A stretch of 64,000 nt of DNA from an uncultured Bacteroidales bacterium (GCA_934680015.1 CAKUSP010000003.1:124001-188000), one strand, 5' to 3'; counted from the first letter of the stretch, positions 46,106 to 55,940 are shown. Translations and numbers: made by a program. The notes: a model not told the origin generated them from the sequence alone.

Positions 46106-48058
46106 ATGCAAGTACTAAAATTCGGTGGGTCATCAGTAGCCGACGCTACAGCTATGTCTAGAGTACTAGACATAGTAATAAACGCTGCAGACAAAGATAG
46201 AGTCGTACTCGTCAGTTCTGCCATAAGCGGTGCTACTGACTCTCTTATCAAAGCTAGTGAAGAAAAAAATCCTGAAAAAGATCTTTCTTATCTTTTAGAT
46301 AAACATTTCCAAATAATAGATAGGCTTTTCACTGGAGAAGAAAACAAAAACACTAAGAAAGCTCTGGCCGAAATATATGATGACCTTATAAATTCAAATA
46401 GAGACGATTACCAAACCTACGGGGAATTATTTTCCACTATAATACTGGCCAGGAAACTTTCATATGAGGGTATACGTGCCTTATGGATTAATTCGACAGA
46501 TTTAATAAAAGTCGAAAATGGATTTGTAGATAAAGATATCACCTATAGCAAAATCCGCAATGTTATCTCGTCTCATCCTAACATTAAAGTATTCGTCGCT
46601 CCAGGATTCATCGCCAGTGATGCCAATGGACACGTTTGCACGCTAGGGCGTGGCGGAAGCGATTTTAGTGCCGCTCTATACGCAGCCGCGCTCGATGCCG
46701 AAACATTCCAGATTTGGACCGACGTACCTGGCATTATGACCACAAATCCTAAAGACATAAAAACAGCACGAACAATACCGGAATTAAGCTATGATGCGGC
46801 ATTTACATTGGCCAGCAATGGGGCCAAGGTGCTTTATGCCCCAACCGTAGAGCCAGCTAAGGAGAAAGGACTTACTATACATATACTAAATTCTCGAAAT
46901 CCATCCGAAAAAGGAACAATTATAAAAAATTATCCACCAAAGGAAAAAGGCCAATGGTGTGGCATAGGTAAGCTTACGCAAGGCCCATGTACAATCCTCA
47001 CACTCGTGGCCGATGGCACTATCCGTTTACAAGGCATTGACGAGCTTAGTGCCAGATTAAGAAAAAGAGATATCCGTGTACTATTTGTCGAGCCTCACGA
47101 TAGTTTCGTAAAATTCACAATACCTACTGACCAAGGGTTAGATGCACTTTCTACTCTTCACTATTTCTGTTTTGAAACCCAAGAGTACAAAAATATATAT
47201 CTTGCAGGTGAAGGCGCTGTAGGCAAGGCCCTTTTAAAAATTATCGCTGAGAGTGATGCTAAAATAGAAGTTCAAGCCATTAGCAAACACGAATGTGAAG
47301 ATGAAGCCTTTTTTAATAAACTTCTATCGGAGGCTAAACCCAACAGTATTTTCGTAGACTGTACAGACAGTGAAACTATCTGGAGATGGTATGTCCCTGT
47401 TTTAGAATCAGGCGTCAATATAGTCTCTTCCAATCGTCGTGCTTTGAGTGTTCCATATCAAGACTATGCAGCCATGAAAAGAAGTGCCAGGCTTGCACAA
47501 CGCTTTCTACGCTATGAAACCACAGTTGGCACTGCCCTACCTATTCTAGATTCTATAGCCACTAGCACAGAAGGCTCGGATGAAATAACCAGTATAGAGG
47601 CCATAGTAAGCTGCACTCTCAATTATATTCTCACAAGTGATTTGCCTTTTTCTCAAGCACTTGCCAATGCACAAAAAATAGGTCTTACAGAAAAAGATCC
47701 ATCACAGGACCTTTTAGGACGTGATGCTACCAGAAAATTGCTTATATTAGCACGGGAAGCGGGAGTAAAGCTCGAAGAAGAAGACATAGATATCGAACCT
47801 GTCGAAGAAAATGCCATACGTTCCAAGCGTCAGAGATTCGTGGCAAGTCTAGAGAAAGACACTAATTCTCCTCTTGGATACAAGGCGAGTATCAGGCTAA
47901 AAGAATTAAAAACATCACATCCAGCTCTGCGATTAAAAGGTACGGAAAACATGATCATCATTCGCAGTACATATCAGCCCTCTCCCCTTATAATACAAGG
48001 TCCTGGAGAAGGCGCAATGATGGCTGCATCCAGAGTTTTGACTGACATTTTAAGATAA
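46106..48058 (+). CDS. thrA: Compact aspartokinase-homoserine dehydrogenase
   Basis: 650 residues, against about 810-820 for typical ThrA. The kinase (1-275) starts VLKFGGSSVA and has GFIASDANGHVCTLGRGGSD. Only one ACT-like regulatory block is visible (about 288-355), where ThrA has two. The dehydrogenase (about 360-650) has the Rossmann glycines GEGAVG and, later, YETTVGTALPILDS and GRDATRKLLILAREAG. It makes aspartyl phosphate and homoserine. It is the first gene of the lysine operon; the lost ACT block suggests simpler feedback control. Both domains look intact. Confidence 0.92.
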   Translation: MQVLKFGGSSVADATAMSRVLDIVINAADKDRVVLVSSAISGATDSLIKASEEKNPEKDLSYLLDKHFQIIDRLFTGEENKNTKKALAEIYDDLINSNRDDYQTYGELFSTIILARKLSYEGIRALWINSTDLIKVENGFVDKDITYSKIRNVISSHPNIKVFVAPGFIASDANGHVCTLGRGGSDFSAALYAAALDAETFQIWTDVPGIMTTNPKDIKTARTIPELSYDAAFTLASNGAKVLYAPTVEPAKEKGLTIHILNSRNPSEKGTIIKNYPPKEKGQWCGIGKLTQGPCTILTLVADGTIRLQGIDELSARLRKRDIRVLFVEPHDSFVKFTIPTDQGLDALSTLHYFCFETQEYKNIYLAGEGAVGKALLKIIAESDAKIEVQAISKHECEDEAFFNKLLSEAKPNSIFVDCTDSETIWRWYVPVLESGVNIVSSNRRALSVPYQDYAAMKRSARLAQRFLRYETTVGTALPILDSIATSTEGSDEITSIEAIVSCTLNYILTSDLPFSQALANAQKIGLTEKDPSQDLLGRDATRKLLILAREAGVKLEEEDIDIEPVEENAIRSKRQRFVASLEKDTNSPLGYKASIRLKELKTSHPALRLKGTENMIIIRSTYQPSPLIIQGPGEGAMMAASRVLTDILR

Positions 48059-49062
48059 TGAAGCAAGAACTATTAGACTTATATAGTACTATCCTCAATG
48101 TGGATTCCACTTCTGGAAAAGAAAGTACGCTTTCAATGTTACTTTATGAAAGGCTTCAAGCACCTCATAAAGAACTGCTTGAAGTGGGAGATGGTAGTTA
48201 TAATCTGCTACTGCAGTGGGGAGAATTGCCAAAGGTACTTTTCTGCACACATGTCGATACGGTTCCACCATATATTGCACCTGCATTTTCTGAAGACGGA
48301 AAAGTTTATGGAAGAGGGTCTTGCGATGCAAAAGGGCAAATAATAGCCCTTTATGGCGCATGCAAAGAGCTTGAATATCAAGGCAAAAGCGACTTTGCTC
48401 TACTCCTTACAAGTGGAGAAGAAACTGGCTCGAATGGGGCTAAAGCCTTTAACGGGAGACTCTCTGCTCCGCTACTTGTCATAGGCGAACCTACCTCTAA
48501 CTATCCAGTAAGTGCAACCAAAGGCACACAATCATACGATCTTCGCTTTATAGGCAAACCTGTACATAGTGGATACCCAGAAAGCGGAAGAAGTGCTATA
48601 GATATATGGATGGATTTTATGATGGAACTCGAAATCGAATCCGACTTTCCACGAGACAAAGTTTTAGGTGAAACCACATGGAATGTGGGTCTACTGAAAA
48701 GCGGTAATCCACAGAATGTTTTAAGCCCTGAGTTAACTTGTAGATTGTATTTTAGAACCACTTTTGCAAGTCACGAAAAAGTTAAAGAGTGGATAAGCAA
48801 AAAGGCCAGTAAAATTCTTGAAATCACACCCAGAGGAGGAGATGCTCCCCTTAGTTATTTCGTTCCAGAAGGATTTAAAGGAAAACCTGCCGCTTTCGGT
48901 AGCGATGCTCCTCACCTTCAGGGATTTGAAAAAAAAATCATCTGTGGGCCAGGCTCTATTCTAGTCGCTCATACTCAGGATGAATTCGTACAAATTGCAG
49001 ATATAGAACAAGCAATAACCAACAACATCCGTTTTTACGAATGTTGCAACAAACTATTATAA
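48058..49062 (+). CDS. dapE: M20 peptidase, probable DapE
   Basis: 334 residues. Zinc-binding M20 motifs are seen: FCTHVDTVPP, GRGSCDAKGQ, SGEETGS, and the dimer-domain region with KGTQSYDLRF and KPVHSGYP. The family includes DapE, ArgE and carboxypeptidases. The DapE call rests on position: it sits between thrA (ATG overlaps the thrA stop, TAATG) and dapB in a cluster that also has dapD, which makes the N-succinyl substrate DapE removes. Other M20 activity is possible. Confidence 0.82.
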   Translation: MKQELLDLYSTILNVDSTSGKESTLSMLLYERLQAPHKELLEVGDGSYNLLLQWGELPKVLFCTHVDTVPPYIAPAFSEDGKVYGRGSCDAKGQIIALYGACKELEYQGKSDFALLLTSGEETGSNGAKAFNGRLSAPLLVIGEPTSNYPVSATKGTQSYDLRFIGKPVHSGYPESGRSAIDIWMDFMMELEIESDFPRDKVLGETTWNVGLLKSGNPQNVLSPELTCRLYFRTTFASHEKVKEWISKKASKILEITPRGGDAPLSYFVPEGFKGKPAAFGSDAPHLQGFEKKIICGPGSILVAHTQDEFVQIADIEQAITNNIRFYECCNKLL

Positions 49063-49081
49063 CACTTAATTTTTAAAGATT

Positions 49082-49753
49082 ATGAAAGTAGTAATCAGCG
49101 GGTATGGCAAAATGGGCCATATGATTGAAGGCATTTTGATCAAACGTGGAATCGAGATTGCAGCGATAACAGATGATGTCCGCAGTACCGACCCTAACAT
49201 CGCAAAAGAAAGCATTTGCATCGACTTTACTACACCCGATGCCTTCAAGGAAAATTTTATGTTCCTCGCCGACCATTTCAAGGCTGTAGTTATAGGAACT
49301 ACTGGATGGGATGGCATAAAAACTCAAGTGATTGACTATTTCTACACCACTGGCACCCCTATGATTTACTCTGCCAATTTTTCAATCGGAGTAAATGCCG
49401 TTTTCGCTGCAGTAGATAGAGTTAGCGAAATTCTAAGAGGTTATAATTATGTTCCACACATAGAGGAGATACACCATGTACATAAATTAGACGCACCTTC
49501 GGGGACAGCAAAAGTATTGGCCCAAATAATAAAGCACAAGTTAGGCATAACCCCAGATATAACTTCTATTAGGGAAGGAGAAGTCGTGGGCAAACACATC
49601 GTCAAATTCAAATCAGATGTAGATAAAATAAAAATTTCACATGAAGCTTTTAGCAGAGAAGCCTTCGCAGAGGGAGCCGTAGTCGCAGCCCAAATGACAG
49701 AGAACCTCAAAGGAGTTCACGAATTTAAAGAAATGCTATCCATAAAAATATGA
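49082..49753 (+). CDS. dapB: 4-hydroxy-tetrahydrodipicolinate reductase DapB
   Basis: 223 residues, shorter than the 240-270 of many DapB. The N-terminal GYGKMGHMI is the nucleotide-binding glycine motif. VIGTTGWDG, YSANFSIGVNAVF and HHVHKLDAPSGTAK hold the substrate and catalytic residues (including the His-His motif and Lys). It uses NAD(P)H to reduce the DapA product. Its stop overlaps dapA by 4 bases (ATGA). Confidence 0.95.
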   Translation: MKVVISGYGKMGHMIEGILIKRGIEIAAITDDVRSTDPNIAKESICIDFTTPDAFKENFMFLADHFKAVVIGTTGWDGIKTQVIDYFYTTGTPMIYSANFSIGVNAVFAAVDRVSEILRGYNYVPHIEEIHHVHKLDAPSGTAKVLAQIIKHKLGITPDITSIREGEVVGKHIVKFKSDVDKIKISHEAFSREAFAEGAVVAAQMTENLKGVHEFKEMLSIKI

Positions 49754-50625
49754 AAAATCCAGTTTTCAAAGGTTGCGCAACAGCATTACTCACCCCTTTC
49801 AAAGATGATTTAAGTGTAGACTACGAAGCCTATGCTACACTTGTGAGCAGACAAGTCGAAGGAGGTGTGGATTTTCTAGTTCCGCTCGGGACTTCTGCCG
49901 AGACTCCCACATTGAATCGTGAAGAAAAAAGGGAAATTTTAAAAATAACTAAAAAACACGCCCCCGGCATTCCACTTCTCGTAGGTTGTGGAAGCAATAG
50001 CGTTGACGCGACACTTGAAAACATATCAACACTGGAATATGCCGATGCCTTGTTAATAGTAGTTCCCTTTTATAATAAGCCTACTCAAGAAGGCATCTAT
50101 CAATACTACAAGGCATTGGCAGAAAAGACAGAACTTCCTATAATTATGTACAATGTTCCTGGAAGAACGGGGGTAAACATGAGCGCTGAGACATCACTTA
50201 GAATATCAAATGAGGTAAAAAGTGTAATAGGCATAAAGGAAGCCTCTGGGAACATGTCACAAGTTAAAGAGATAATTGACAACTGCCCAGATGACTTCAT
50301 CGTACTTAGCGGAGACGATGATATGACATTCGACCTTATAAAAGCAGGAGCTCAAGGTGTAATATCAGTAGCATCCAATATACTTCCTGCACAGGTTAGT
50401 CAAATGGTTCACCTCGCACTGAAAGGCCATGAAGCAGAAGCCAAACTACTAAACGATAAACTCTATCCTCTTTTTAAAGGATGCTTTATAGAGTCCAATC
50501 CTATTCCAGCTAAAGAAGCACTTCACCAATTAGGTCTTTGCAGTGCAAAGATGAGACTACCTCTAACAGAAGCATCAGAACATACAAAGGGACTTATTCG
50601 TAACATATTGAAAGAATGGATATAA
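49750..50625 (+). CDS. dapA: 4-hydroxy-tetrahydrodipicolinate synthase DapA
   Basis: 291 residues, normal length. The TIM barrel carries GTSAETPTLNREEK, YNVPGRTG with the catalytic Tyr, and IGIKEASG with the Schiff-base Lys. It condenses pyruvate with aspartate semialdehyde, the first committed step to lysine. It overlaps dapB by 4 bases and dapD by 10. No close upstream regulator was seen. Confidence 0.97.
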   Translation: MKNPVFKGCATALLTPFKDDLSVDYEAYATLVSRQVEGGVDFLVPLGTSAETPTLNREEKREILKITKKHAPGIPLLVGCGSNSVDATLENISTLEYADALLIVVPFYNKPTQEGIYQYYKALAEKTELPIIMYNVPGRTGVNMSAETSLRISNEVKSVIGIKEASGNMSQVKEIIDNCPDDFIVLSGDDDMTFDLIKAGAQGVISVASNILPAQVSQMVHLALKGHEAEAKLLNDKLYPLFKGCFIESNPIPAKEALHQLGLCSAKMRLPLTEASEHTKGLIRNILKEWI

Positions 50626-51389
50626 ATCTAGACCTATTTAATGAAACCATCAGTGGCCTAGAATCTGGCCAATTACGCGTAGCCCAGAAAAAAGATGGTA
50701 AATGGGTGGTAAATACCGAAATAAAGCAGATCATTCTGGCAGGGTTCAAACTAGGAAAAATAGAGAATATGTCACAGGGACAATTTCCTTTCTTCGATAA
50801 GGATACCTTCCCTGTGAGAAAATTCGACGAAGCAAACGGAGTAAGGATAGTACCAGGAGGAAGCAGCATCAGGCGGGGCGCGTACTTAGCGTCAAGCGTT
50901 ATTGTCATGCCACCATCCTATGTTAATGTGGGAGCATTCGTAGATGAAGGAACCATGATAGACTCTCACGTCACAATAGGATCATGCGCACAAATAGGAA
51001 AAAACATACACATCTCCGCTGCCACACAGATAGGTGGAGTACTAGAGCCTGCAGGCGCACTTCCTACCATCATAGAAGACGGCGCCTTTATAGGAGGGAA
51101 TTGTGGTATATATGAAGGCACGCTCATAAAGGAGAAAGCCGTAATAGGCTCTGGGGTCATAATCACCTCAAGTACTGCTCTTTACGACGCCACGAAGGGC
51201 TGCTTCGTTGAAAAAGGTGAAAACGGACGAGTAGTTGTACCACGGGGTGCTGTGGTGGTATGTGGCAGTAGACCAATAAACAAAGGGGCAGCAGCAGGAA
51301 GTGGGATGCACCTTTATTGCCCAATAATAATAAAATATCGAGACGAAAAGACTTCTAATTCTGTTAATTTAGAAGAGTTATTAAGGTAA
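50616..51389 (+). CDS. dapD: Tetrahydrodipicolinate N-succinyltransferase DapD
   Basis: 257 residues. A helical N-terminal domain is followed by a left-handed beta-helix of hexapeptide repeats, with GGSSIRRGAYL, VNVGAFVDEGTMIDSHVTIGSCAQIG and GVLEPAGALPTIIEDGAFIGGNCGIYEG. It transfers succinyl from succinyl-CoA. Its presence shows the operon uses the succinylase branch, not the dehydrogenase or LL-aminotransferase route. Confidence 0.97.
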   Translation: MDINLDLFNETISGLESGQLRVAQKKDGKWVVNTEIKQIILAGFKLGKIENMSQGQFPFFDKDTFPVRKFDEANGVRIVPGGSSIRRGAYLASSVIVMPPSYVNVGAFVDEGTMIDSHVTIGSCAQIGKNIHISAATQIGGVLEPAGALPTIIEDGAFIGGNCGIYEGTLIKEKAVIGSGVIITSSTALYDATKGCFVEKGENGRVVVPRGAVVVCGSRPINKGAAAGSGMHLYCPIIIKYRDEKTSNSVNLEELLR

Positions 51390-51391
51390 AT

Positions 51392-52561
51392 ATGGATTAT
51401 TCTGATTTTTTTTCTTTGGATGCGCAGAACTTCATGCGATCTCCCGTGAGGGACATATTTAAAGTAGTGGACCTAAATAGCATCTATTCCTTTGCTGGAG
51501 GATATCCTGATGCGCAGACATTTCCACTAGATAAAATGAAAGAACTAACTACCACTGTGGTAGAAAAATATGGAGCAAAAGCTCTTCAATATGGTCCGAC
51601 CCAGGGAATAAAAGAATTACGTGAAGCCCTTGCAAAAAGATACGACGTTCCATGCGACAATATCCTTATAAGTACATCCTCACAACAGGGGATAGATATT
51701 TGTGCTAGAGTGCTACTCGACCCTGATGACATTGTATTAACAGCCAATCCTACTTACCTTGGAGCACTTCAGAGTTTTAAAAGCTATCGTGCACAGGTTG
51801 TCGGCATGGACTTGAGCCCTACTCTTCAAGCCGCAAAAAAGCGAGAAGAACAAATAAAGGATATTCTTAGCAAAGGGAAAAAAATCAAATACTTCTATAC
51901 CATACCAGACTTTCAAAATCCAAGTGGAGAGACTCTCTCGCTAGCCCAAAGAAGCGAGCTGGTGGCATTGGCCAGAAAATACAATTTTCTAATAGTTGAA
52001 GACAGCCCATATCGGGAACTTCGCTATGAAGGAAAGCCGGTGGCGACAATTTACTCATTGGCCCCGGAAAGGACCATTCATCTCTGCAGCTTTTCTAAAA
52101 TCTTTGCCCCTGGACTTCGCCTAGGCTGGATAGTAGCAAACGAGACAATTCTAAACAAACTCTATGAATGCAAGCAATCGCTAGACCTGTGCGCTCCGAT
52201 TTTCGACCAATACTTAATGGTTGAATTCATTAATAGTGGCATGTTGGAGAGAAATCTTCCAAAAAGCATAGCCCTATATAAAAGGAAAAGAGATATGATG
52301 ATTTCTCTATTAGAAAAATACATGCCAGAAGGTGTAACTTGGACGCATCCAGAAGGCGGATTATTCCTTTTTCTTACACTACCAGAAAAAATCGATACCA
52401 TTGAATTATATGATAAAGCACTTAAAGCAGGAGTAGCGTATGTAGCTGGTTCATTTTTCTATGTAGATGGAAGTCATAAAAATACGATGAGGCTTAACTT
52501 TTCCTTCATCGACTCTGCTCGCATGGAAGATGGCATTAAAATATTGGCGTCTTTAATATGA
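51392..52561 (+). CDS. PLP-dependent class I aminotransferase, candidate DapC
   Basis: 389 residues. The PLP lysine lies in SFSKIFAPGLRLGW; FYTIPDFQNPSGE, VEDSPYRELRY and the C-terminal Arg region RLNFSF are as in the AadAT/LysN (kynurenine/2-aminoadipate) branch of class I enzymes. The usual DapC is a different (ArgD-type) branch, but its place between dapD and dapF makes N-succinyl-2-amino-6-ketopimelate the likely substrate. Broad-specificity aminotransferase is the alternative. It overlaps dapF by 4 bases. Confidence 0.88.
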   Translation: MDYSDFFSLDAQNFMRSPVRDIFKVVDLNSIYSFAGGYPDAQTFPLDKMKELTTTVVEKYGAKALQYGPTQGIKELREALAKRYDVPCDNILISTSSQQGIDICARVLLDPDDIVLTANPTYLGALQSFKSYRAQVVGMDLSPTLQAAKKREEQIKDILSKGKKIKYFYTIPDFQNPSGETLSLAQRSELVALARKYNFLIVEDSPYRELRYEGKPVATIYSLAPERTIHLCSFSKIFAPGLRLGWIVANETILNKLYECKQSLDLCAPIFDQYLMVEFINSGMLERNLPKSIALYKRKRDMMISLLEKYMPEGVTWTHPEGGLFLFLTLPEKIDTIELYDKALKAGVAYVAGSFFYVDGSHKNTMRLNFSFIDSARMEDGIKILASLI

Positions 52562-53340
52562 AACTCTATCTGTACTCTGGAGCAGGAAACACATTCGTGG
52601 TAATAGATGCACGTAACGCTCCCACTGAAAAATATGACGTCGTAGGACTTTGCGAATTATATAACACAGATGGACTTATGACGCTAAGCGAAGCCACTGG
52701 TTATGATTTTCTAATGAACTACTTCAACTCCGATGGGAGCGGAGGGATGATGTGTGGTAATGGGGGACGCTGCATTGCGGCATTTGCTGATTATCTAGGA
52801 ATTATGCCTGCCAATCATTCTTTTTACCGATTCCTAGCTTCCGATGGGGAACATGAAGCCCGGATATTATCAAAGTACAAACTAACAAAAATAGTGGAAT
52901 TAAGAATGTGCGATGTACACGAATTCGGCAAATCCATAAAAGATGGCTACTTTTTAGATACTGGCACCAGACACTTTGTGAAATTCGTAGACGATGTAGA
53001 AAAAATTAATGTTGACATAGAAGGAGCTAAATTACGATGGGACAAGGCCTTTACTCCCATTGGAGCCAATGTCAACTTCGTTCAAATTCTTGATCATTCT
53101 AATATAAAAGTGCGAACCTTCGAAAAAGGTGTAGAGGGAGAAACCCTTGCCTGCGGAACAGGAATAACAGCAAGCGCCATAGCATCTTACCTTTGTGGAT
53201 ATACTGATACAAAAGTACATGTACTCGCCAGAAAAGACCAATTGGAAGTATCGTTCACGCCTAAAGATGGGTATTTTTCAAATGTCTACCTCACCGGGCC
53301 AGCGGAACTACTGCAAATTGTCGAGGAGTCGTTTTATTAG
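52558..53340 (+). CDS. dapF: Diaminopimelate epimerase DapF
   Basis: 260 residues. The two catalytic cysteines are in MMCGNGGRC and ACGTGIT, as in all DapF. The start LYSGAGNTFVVID matches the N-terminal FxxGNDF-type motif. It turns LL-DAP into meso-DAP for peptidoglycan and lysine. It ends the operon and overlaps the convergent mtnN by 33 bases, so antisense contact is possible. Confidence 0.97.
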   Translation: MKLYLYSGAGNTFVVIDARNAPTEKYDVVGLCELYNTDGLMTLSEATGYDFLMNYFNSDGSGGMMCGNGGRCIAAFADYLGIMPANHSFYRFLASDGEHEARILSKYKLTKIVELRMCDVHEFGKSIKDGYFLDTGTRHFVKFVDDVEKINVDIEGAKLRWDKAFTPIGANVNFVQILDHSNIKVRTFEKGVEGETLACGTGITASAIASYLCGYTDTKVHVLARKDQLEVSFTPKDGYFSNVYLTGPAELLQIVEESFY

Positions 53341-53937
53341 AAAGAAGGAATTGGCCTTTAAATCCTGCCAGAAGTTATCGTATGCCTGCTGGTGATTACA
53401 TTGTGGAGTTACGACATCACTTATGGCTCTAATGGCTAAAAAAGGAACGGCATAATGAAGGCACACTTGAGCTACAGCCGCAGATTCCATGTCACAGGCC
53501 AATGCATCTGGATACATGCGCTTTACTTCCCTATCTTCTTCCAGTGTCGTAAGAAACTGATCTCCTGTACATATCAAGCCTTCATGAAGAGACGCATCAG
53601 GGACTTTCAAGGCTCTCGCATATGTAAGCAATCCTGAATCGGCACAGAAACGCTGTGGAAGCCCCTGAACTTGTCCTCGAAGATTACCCTCTCCACACCA
53701 TACATCATGATATGCAACCTGATTAGCTATTACAAAATCACCTATATTCAAACTATCGTCAATACCGCCCGCTACTCCAGAACTAATAATGCAATCTGGT
53801 CGTTCATTTATAATTAATTCCGTGGTCACACGAGCTGCGTTAACCTTTCCTATGCCTGATCTTACCACATTCTCGATGCCCACTGCACGAAGAGCCTCGT
53901 ACTCGCTATCCATAGCGACAATTACACCTACTTTCAT
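53308..53937 (-). CDS. mtnN: MTA/SAH nucleosidase (MtnN-like)
   Basis: 209 residues. GVIVAMDSEYEAL at the N-terminus, SSGVAGGID, and ACDMESAAVAQVC with the catalytic Glu and Asp are diagnostic; RAISD follows. It cleaves methylthioadenosine and S-adenosylhomocysteine. It is convergent with dapF (33 bases overlap) and divergent from the DUF3857 pair. A perfect -7 box stops 4 bases before its ATG. Confidence 0.95.
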   Translation of the reverse strand: MKVGVIVAMDSEYEALRAVGIENVVRSGIGKVNAARVTTELIINERPDCIISSGVAGGIDDSLNIGDFVIANQVAYHDVWCGEGNLRGQVQGLPQRFCADSGLLTYARALKVPDASLHEGLICTGDQFLTTLEEDREVKRMYPDALACDMESAAVAQVCLHYAVPFLAIRAISDVVTPQCNHQQAYDNFWQDLKANSFFLIKRLLDNLQ

Positions 53938-53941
53938 AGTA

Positions 53942-53949
53942 CAAAATTA
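53942..53949 (-). promoter_or_regulatory. -7 box directly before mtnN
   Basis: TAATTTTG on the complement; four bases separate its last G from the mtnN ATG at 53937. With normal spacing the transcript would start at the ATG itself. Confidence 0.5.
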
Positions 53950-53995
53950 ACCTTTTTTTTCGTATATTGCGTCTTTATTGAAAAACCACATAGTT

Positions 53996-55939
53996 ATGAA
54001 TAAACTACTGACAATCACACTCTCACTGCTTCTTTCCATACCCAGTGTAGCGCAAGAATCTTCTGCCAAATTTGGTAAAGTAAGTTCGCAAGAAGTAGAG
54101 ATGTCCACTTATGAGCTTGAACCCCAAGCTAAAGCTCTCTACATTTACGAGAAAAAGGATGTAAGCTATATGTCTGATTTTTCCATCCTTATCGAGGTAT
54201 ACAAGCGAATTAAGATATTCAGTAAAGACGCAACAGGTCTAGCAGACATAGAGTTATCCTTTCTTTCAGACCCAGATGCTGGAGAATCTATCAAGGGCAT
54301 CGCGGCAAACACTTACAATATCGTCGATGACAAGGTGGTAAAAACGCCTATGCCGAAAAAAAACATATACACTGAAAAAGCAAACGATTACATAAATCTT
54401 ATAAAATTTTCCCTTCCGGAAGTTAGAGAGGGCAGCGTAATAGAATATAAGTATAAAATCCGGGCTAAATCTTTCTCTAGGATTTCCGAGTTCAATATCC
54501 AACATTCTTTCCCTGTACTACACTCATTGATAGACATACGACTTCCCGGATTCATAGGGTTTACCCTCAACTCCCGTGGATTAAAGCCATTCATGATAGA
54601 CCAAAGTTATAGCGACTCGCCTTTCCGTTCAGGAAACATTGCCTACCCCATGAAACTCATCTCCTGCCATAATGATAATATACCATCCATAGCCAATGAA
54701 CCCATGGTATGGTGTATATCCGATTTCATTATGGGTTTCGACCTAGAAGTCAATAGTTTCGTCCTTCCTGAAGCCAATATTTACAAGTATTATTCACTAG
54801 ACTGGGATAGGCTAAATAACACCATAGCAGAATCCGACCTAGGACGCTATCAAAAAGCAAAGAACCCACTGTCTATGGGAGTAAAAGAAATTCGGGAAAA
54901 AGACATAACGGATACGGAAAAAATGCGCGAAATTCTTAATTTGGTCAGAAAAAACATCGCGTTCAACAATAAAGTTAGACTTATTCCAAACTCGCCATCA
55001 ACTGTTCTTCATAATGGAATAGGAGATATGGCTGACATTAATAATATCCTATCTCTCGCTCTAAGAGACTGCGGAATTCGTAATGACCTCATCTTGCTCA
55101 ATCTTCGCTCCGAAGGAAGACTTCCATTCTTCCCTTCTCTAGATAAAATCAACACCTTCATAGTCTGTGCTTATGATAGGCAAGGTAAAGCATACTATAT
55201 GGATGCAAGCGATAAATATTCAGATTTAAATGTTCTATCACCAGAACTTTGTGTTGACAAAGCACGAATTTATGATCCCAACGGGACAGGTAATTGGGTA
55301 AACTTATCTAACCTAATCGACAATTACGATAGAACCATAATAACAGCCACTCTCAACGAAGAAGGCAAACTACATGGTCATCTTAATAGGATCATGACCA
55401 ATCAAAATGCATACATTATAAGTAGGGCTTATAATGCTGCAGACTCCGAAGACTCTTTCAGGGAAAAATTAGAGTCAAAATGGGAACTTACCGCGGACAG
55501 CCTTTCATTCTCAGGTTTATCAACATCTAAAGTGAATGAATATCTTTCTTTTACTGCCGAATCAGAATATGCAGGAGACTATATTTATATCAAGCCAACG
55601 CTTATCCCCATAATCGACGGAAACCCTTTCACCACGCAAGACAGAAAGTTACCTATTGAATTCAGTAATACTGATAACACCATCATCCAATTCAATTTTA
55701 CGATTCCTGAAGGATTCATTGTAGAAGACATGCCGTCATCTTGTATATATAGTGCATGCGGAGGAGATATTACACTATCTTTCCTAAGCACTTCTAAAAA
55801 TGGGCAATTAATGACCAAAACTTCACTTGCTCTAAAAAGACTCATATTTAGCACAAGCGAATATCCGGAAATTAATCAGTTATTCGGCAAATTAGCTGAA
55901 TTAACCAGTTCAAGAATAGTCCTAAAGAAGACAGAATAA
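53996..55939 (+). CDS. DUF3857 protein with degenerate transglutaminase domain
   Basis: 647 residues from ATG 53996; an upstream TTG at 53978 is unlikely. A signal peptide ends near SVAQE. A DUF3857 beta domain (to about 220) is followed by a transglutaminase-like domain. The catalytic Cys is Met345 (GDMADINN) and the His position is Thr387 (INTFIV). An Asp-bearing block (YYMDASDK) remains. It looks like an inactive partner. It is exported, probably to the periplasm. The next gene, one base on, is a paralogue. Confidence 0.88.
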   Translation: MNKLLTITLSLLLSIPSVAQESSAKFGKVSSQEVEMSTYELEPQAKALYIYEKKDVSYMSDFSILIEVYKRIKIFSKDATGLADIELSFLSDPDAGESIKGIAANTYNIVDDKVVKTPMPKKNIYTEKANDYINLIKFSLPEVREGSVIEYKYKIRAKSFSRISEFNIQHSFPVLHSLIDIRLPGFIGFTLNSRGLKPFMIDQSYSDSPFRSGNIAYPMKLISCHNDNIPSIANEPMVWCISDFIMGFDLEVNSFVLPEANIYKYYSLDWDRLNNTIAESDLGRYQKAKNPLSMGVKEIREKDITDTEKMREILNLVRKNIAFNNKVRLIPNSPSTVLHNGIGDMADINNILSLALRDCGIRNDLILLNLRSEGRLPFFPSLDKINTFIVCAYDRQGKAYYMDASDKYSDLNVLSPELCVDKARIYDPNGTGNWVNLSNLIDNYDRTIITATLNEEGKLHGHLNRIMTNQNAYIISRAYNAADSEDSFREKLESKWELTADSLSFSGLSTSKVNEYLSFTAESEYAGDYIYIKPTLIPIIDGNPFTTQDRKLPIEFSNTDNTIIQFNFTIPEGFIVEDMPSSCIYSACGGDITLSFLSTSKNGQLMTKTSLALKRLIFSTSEYPEINQLFGKLAELTSSRIVLKKTE

Positions 55940-55940
55940 G

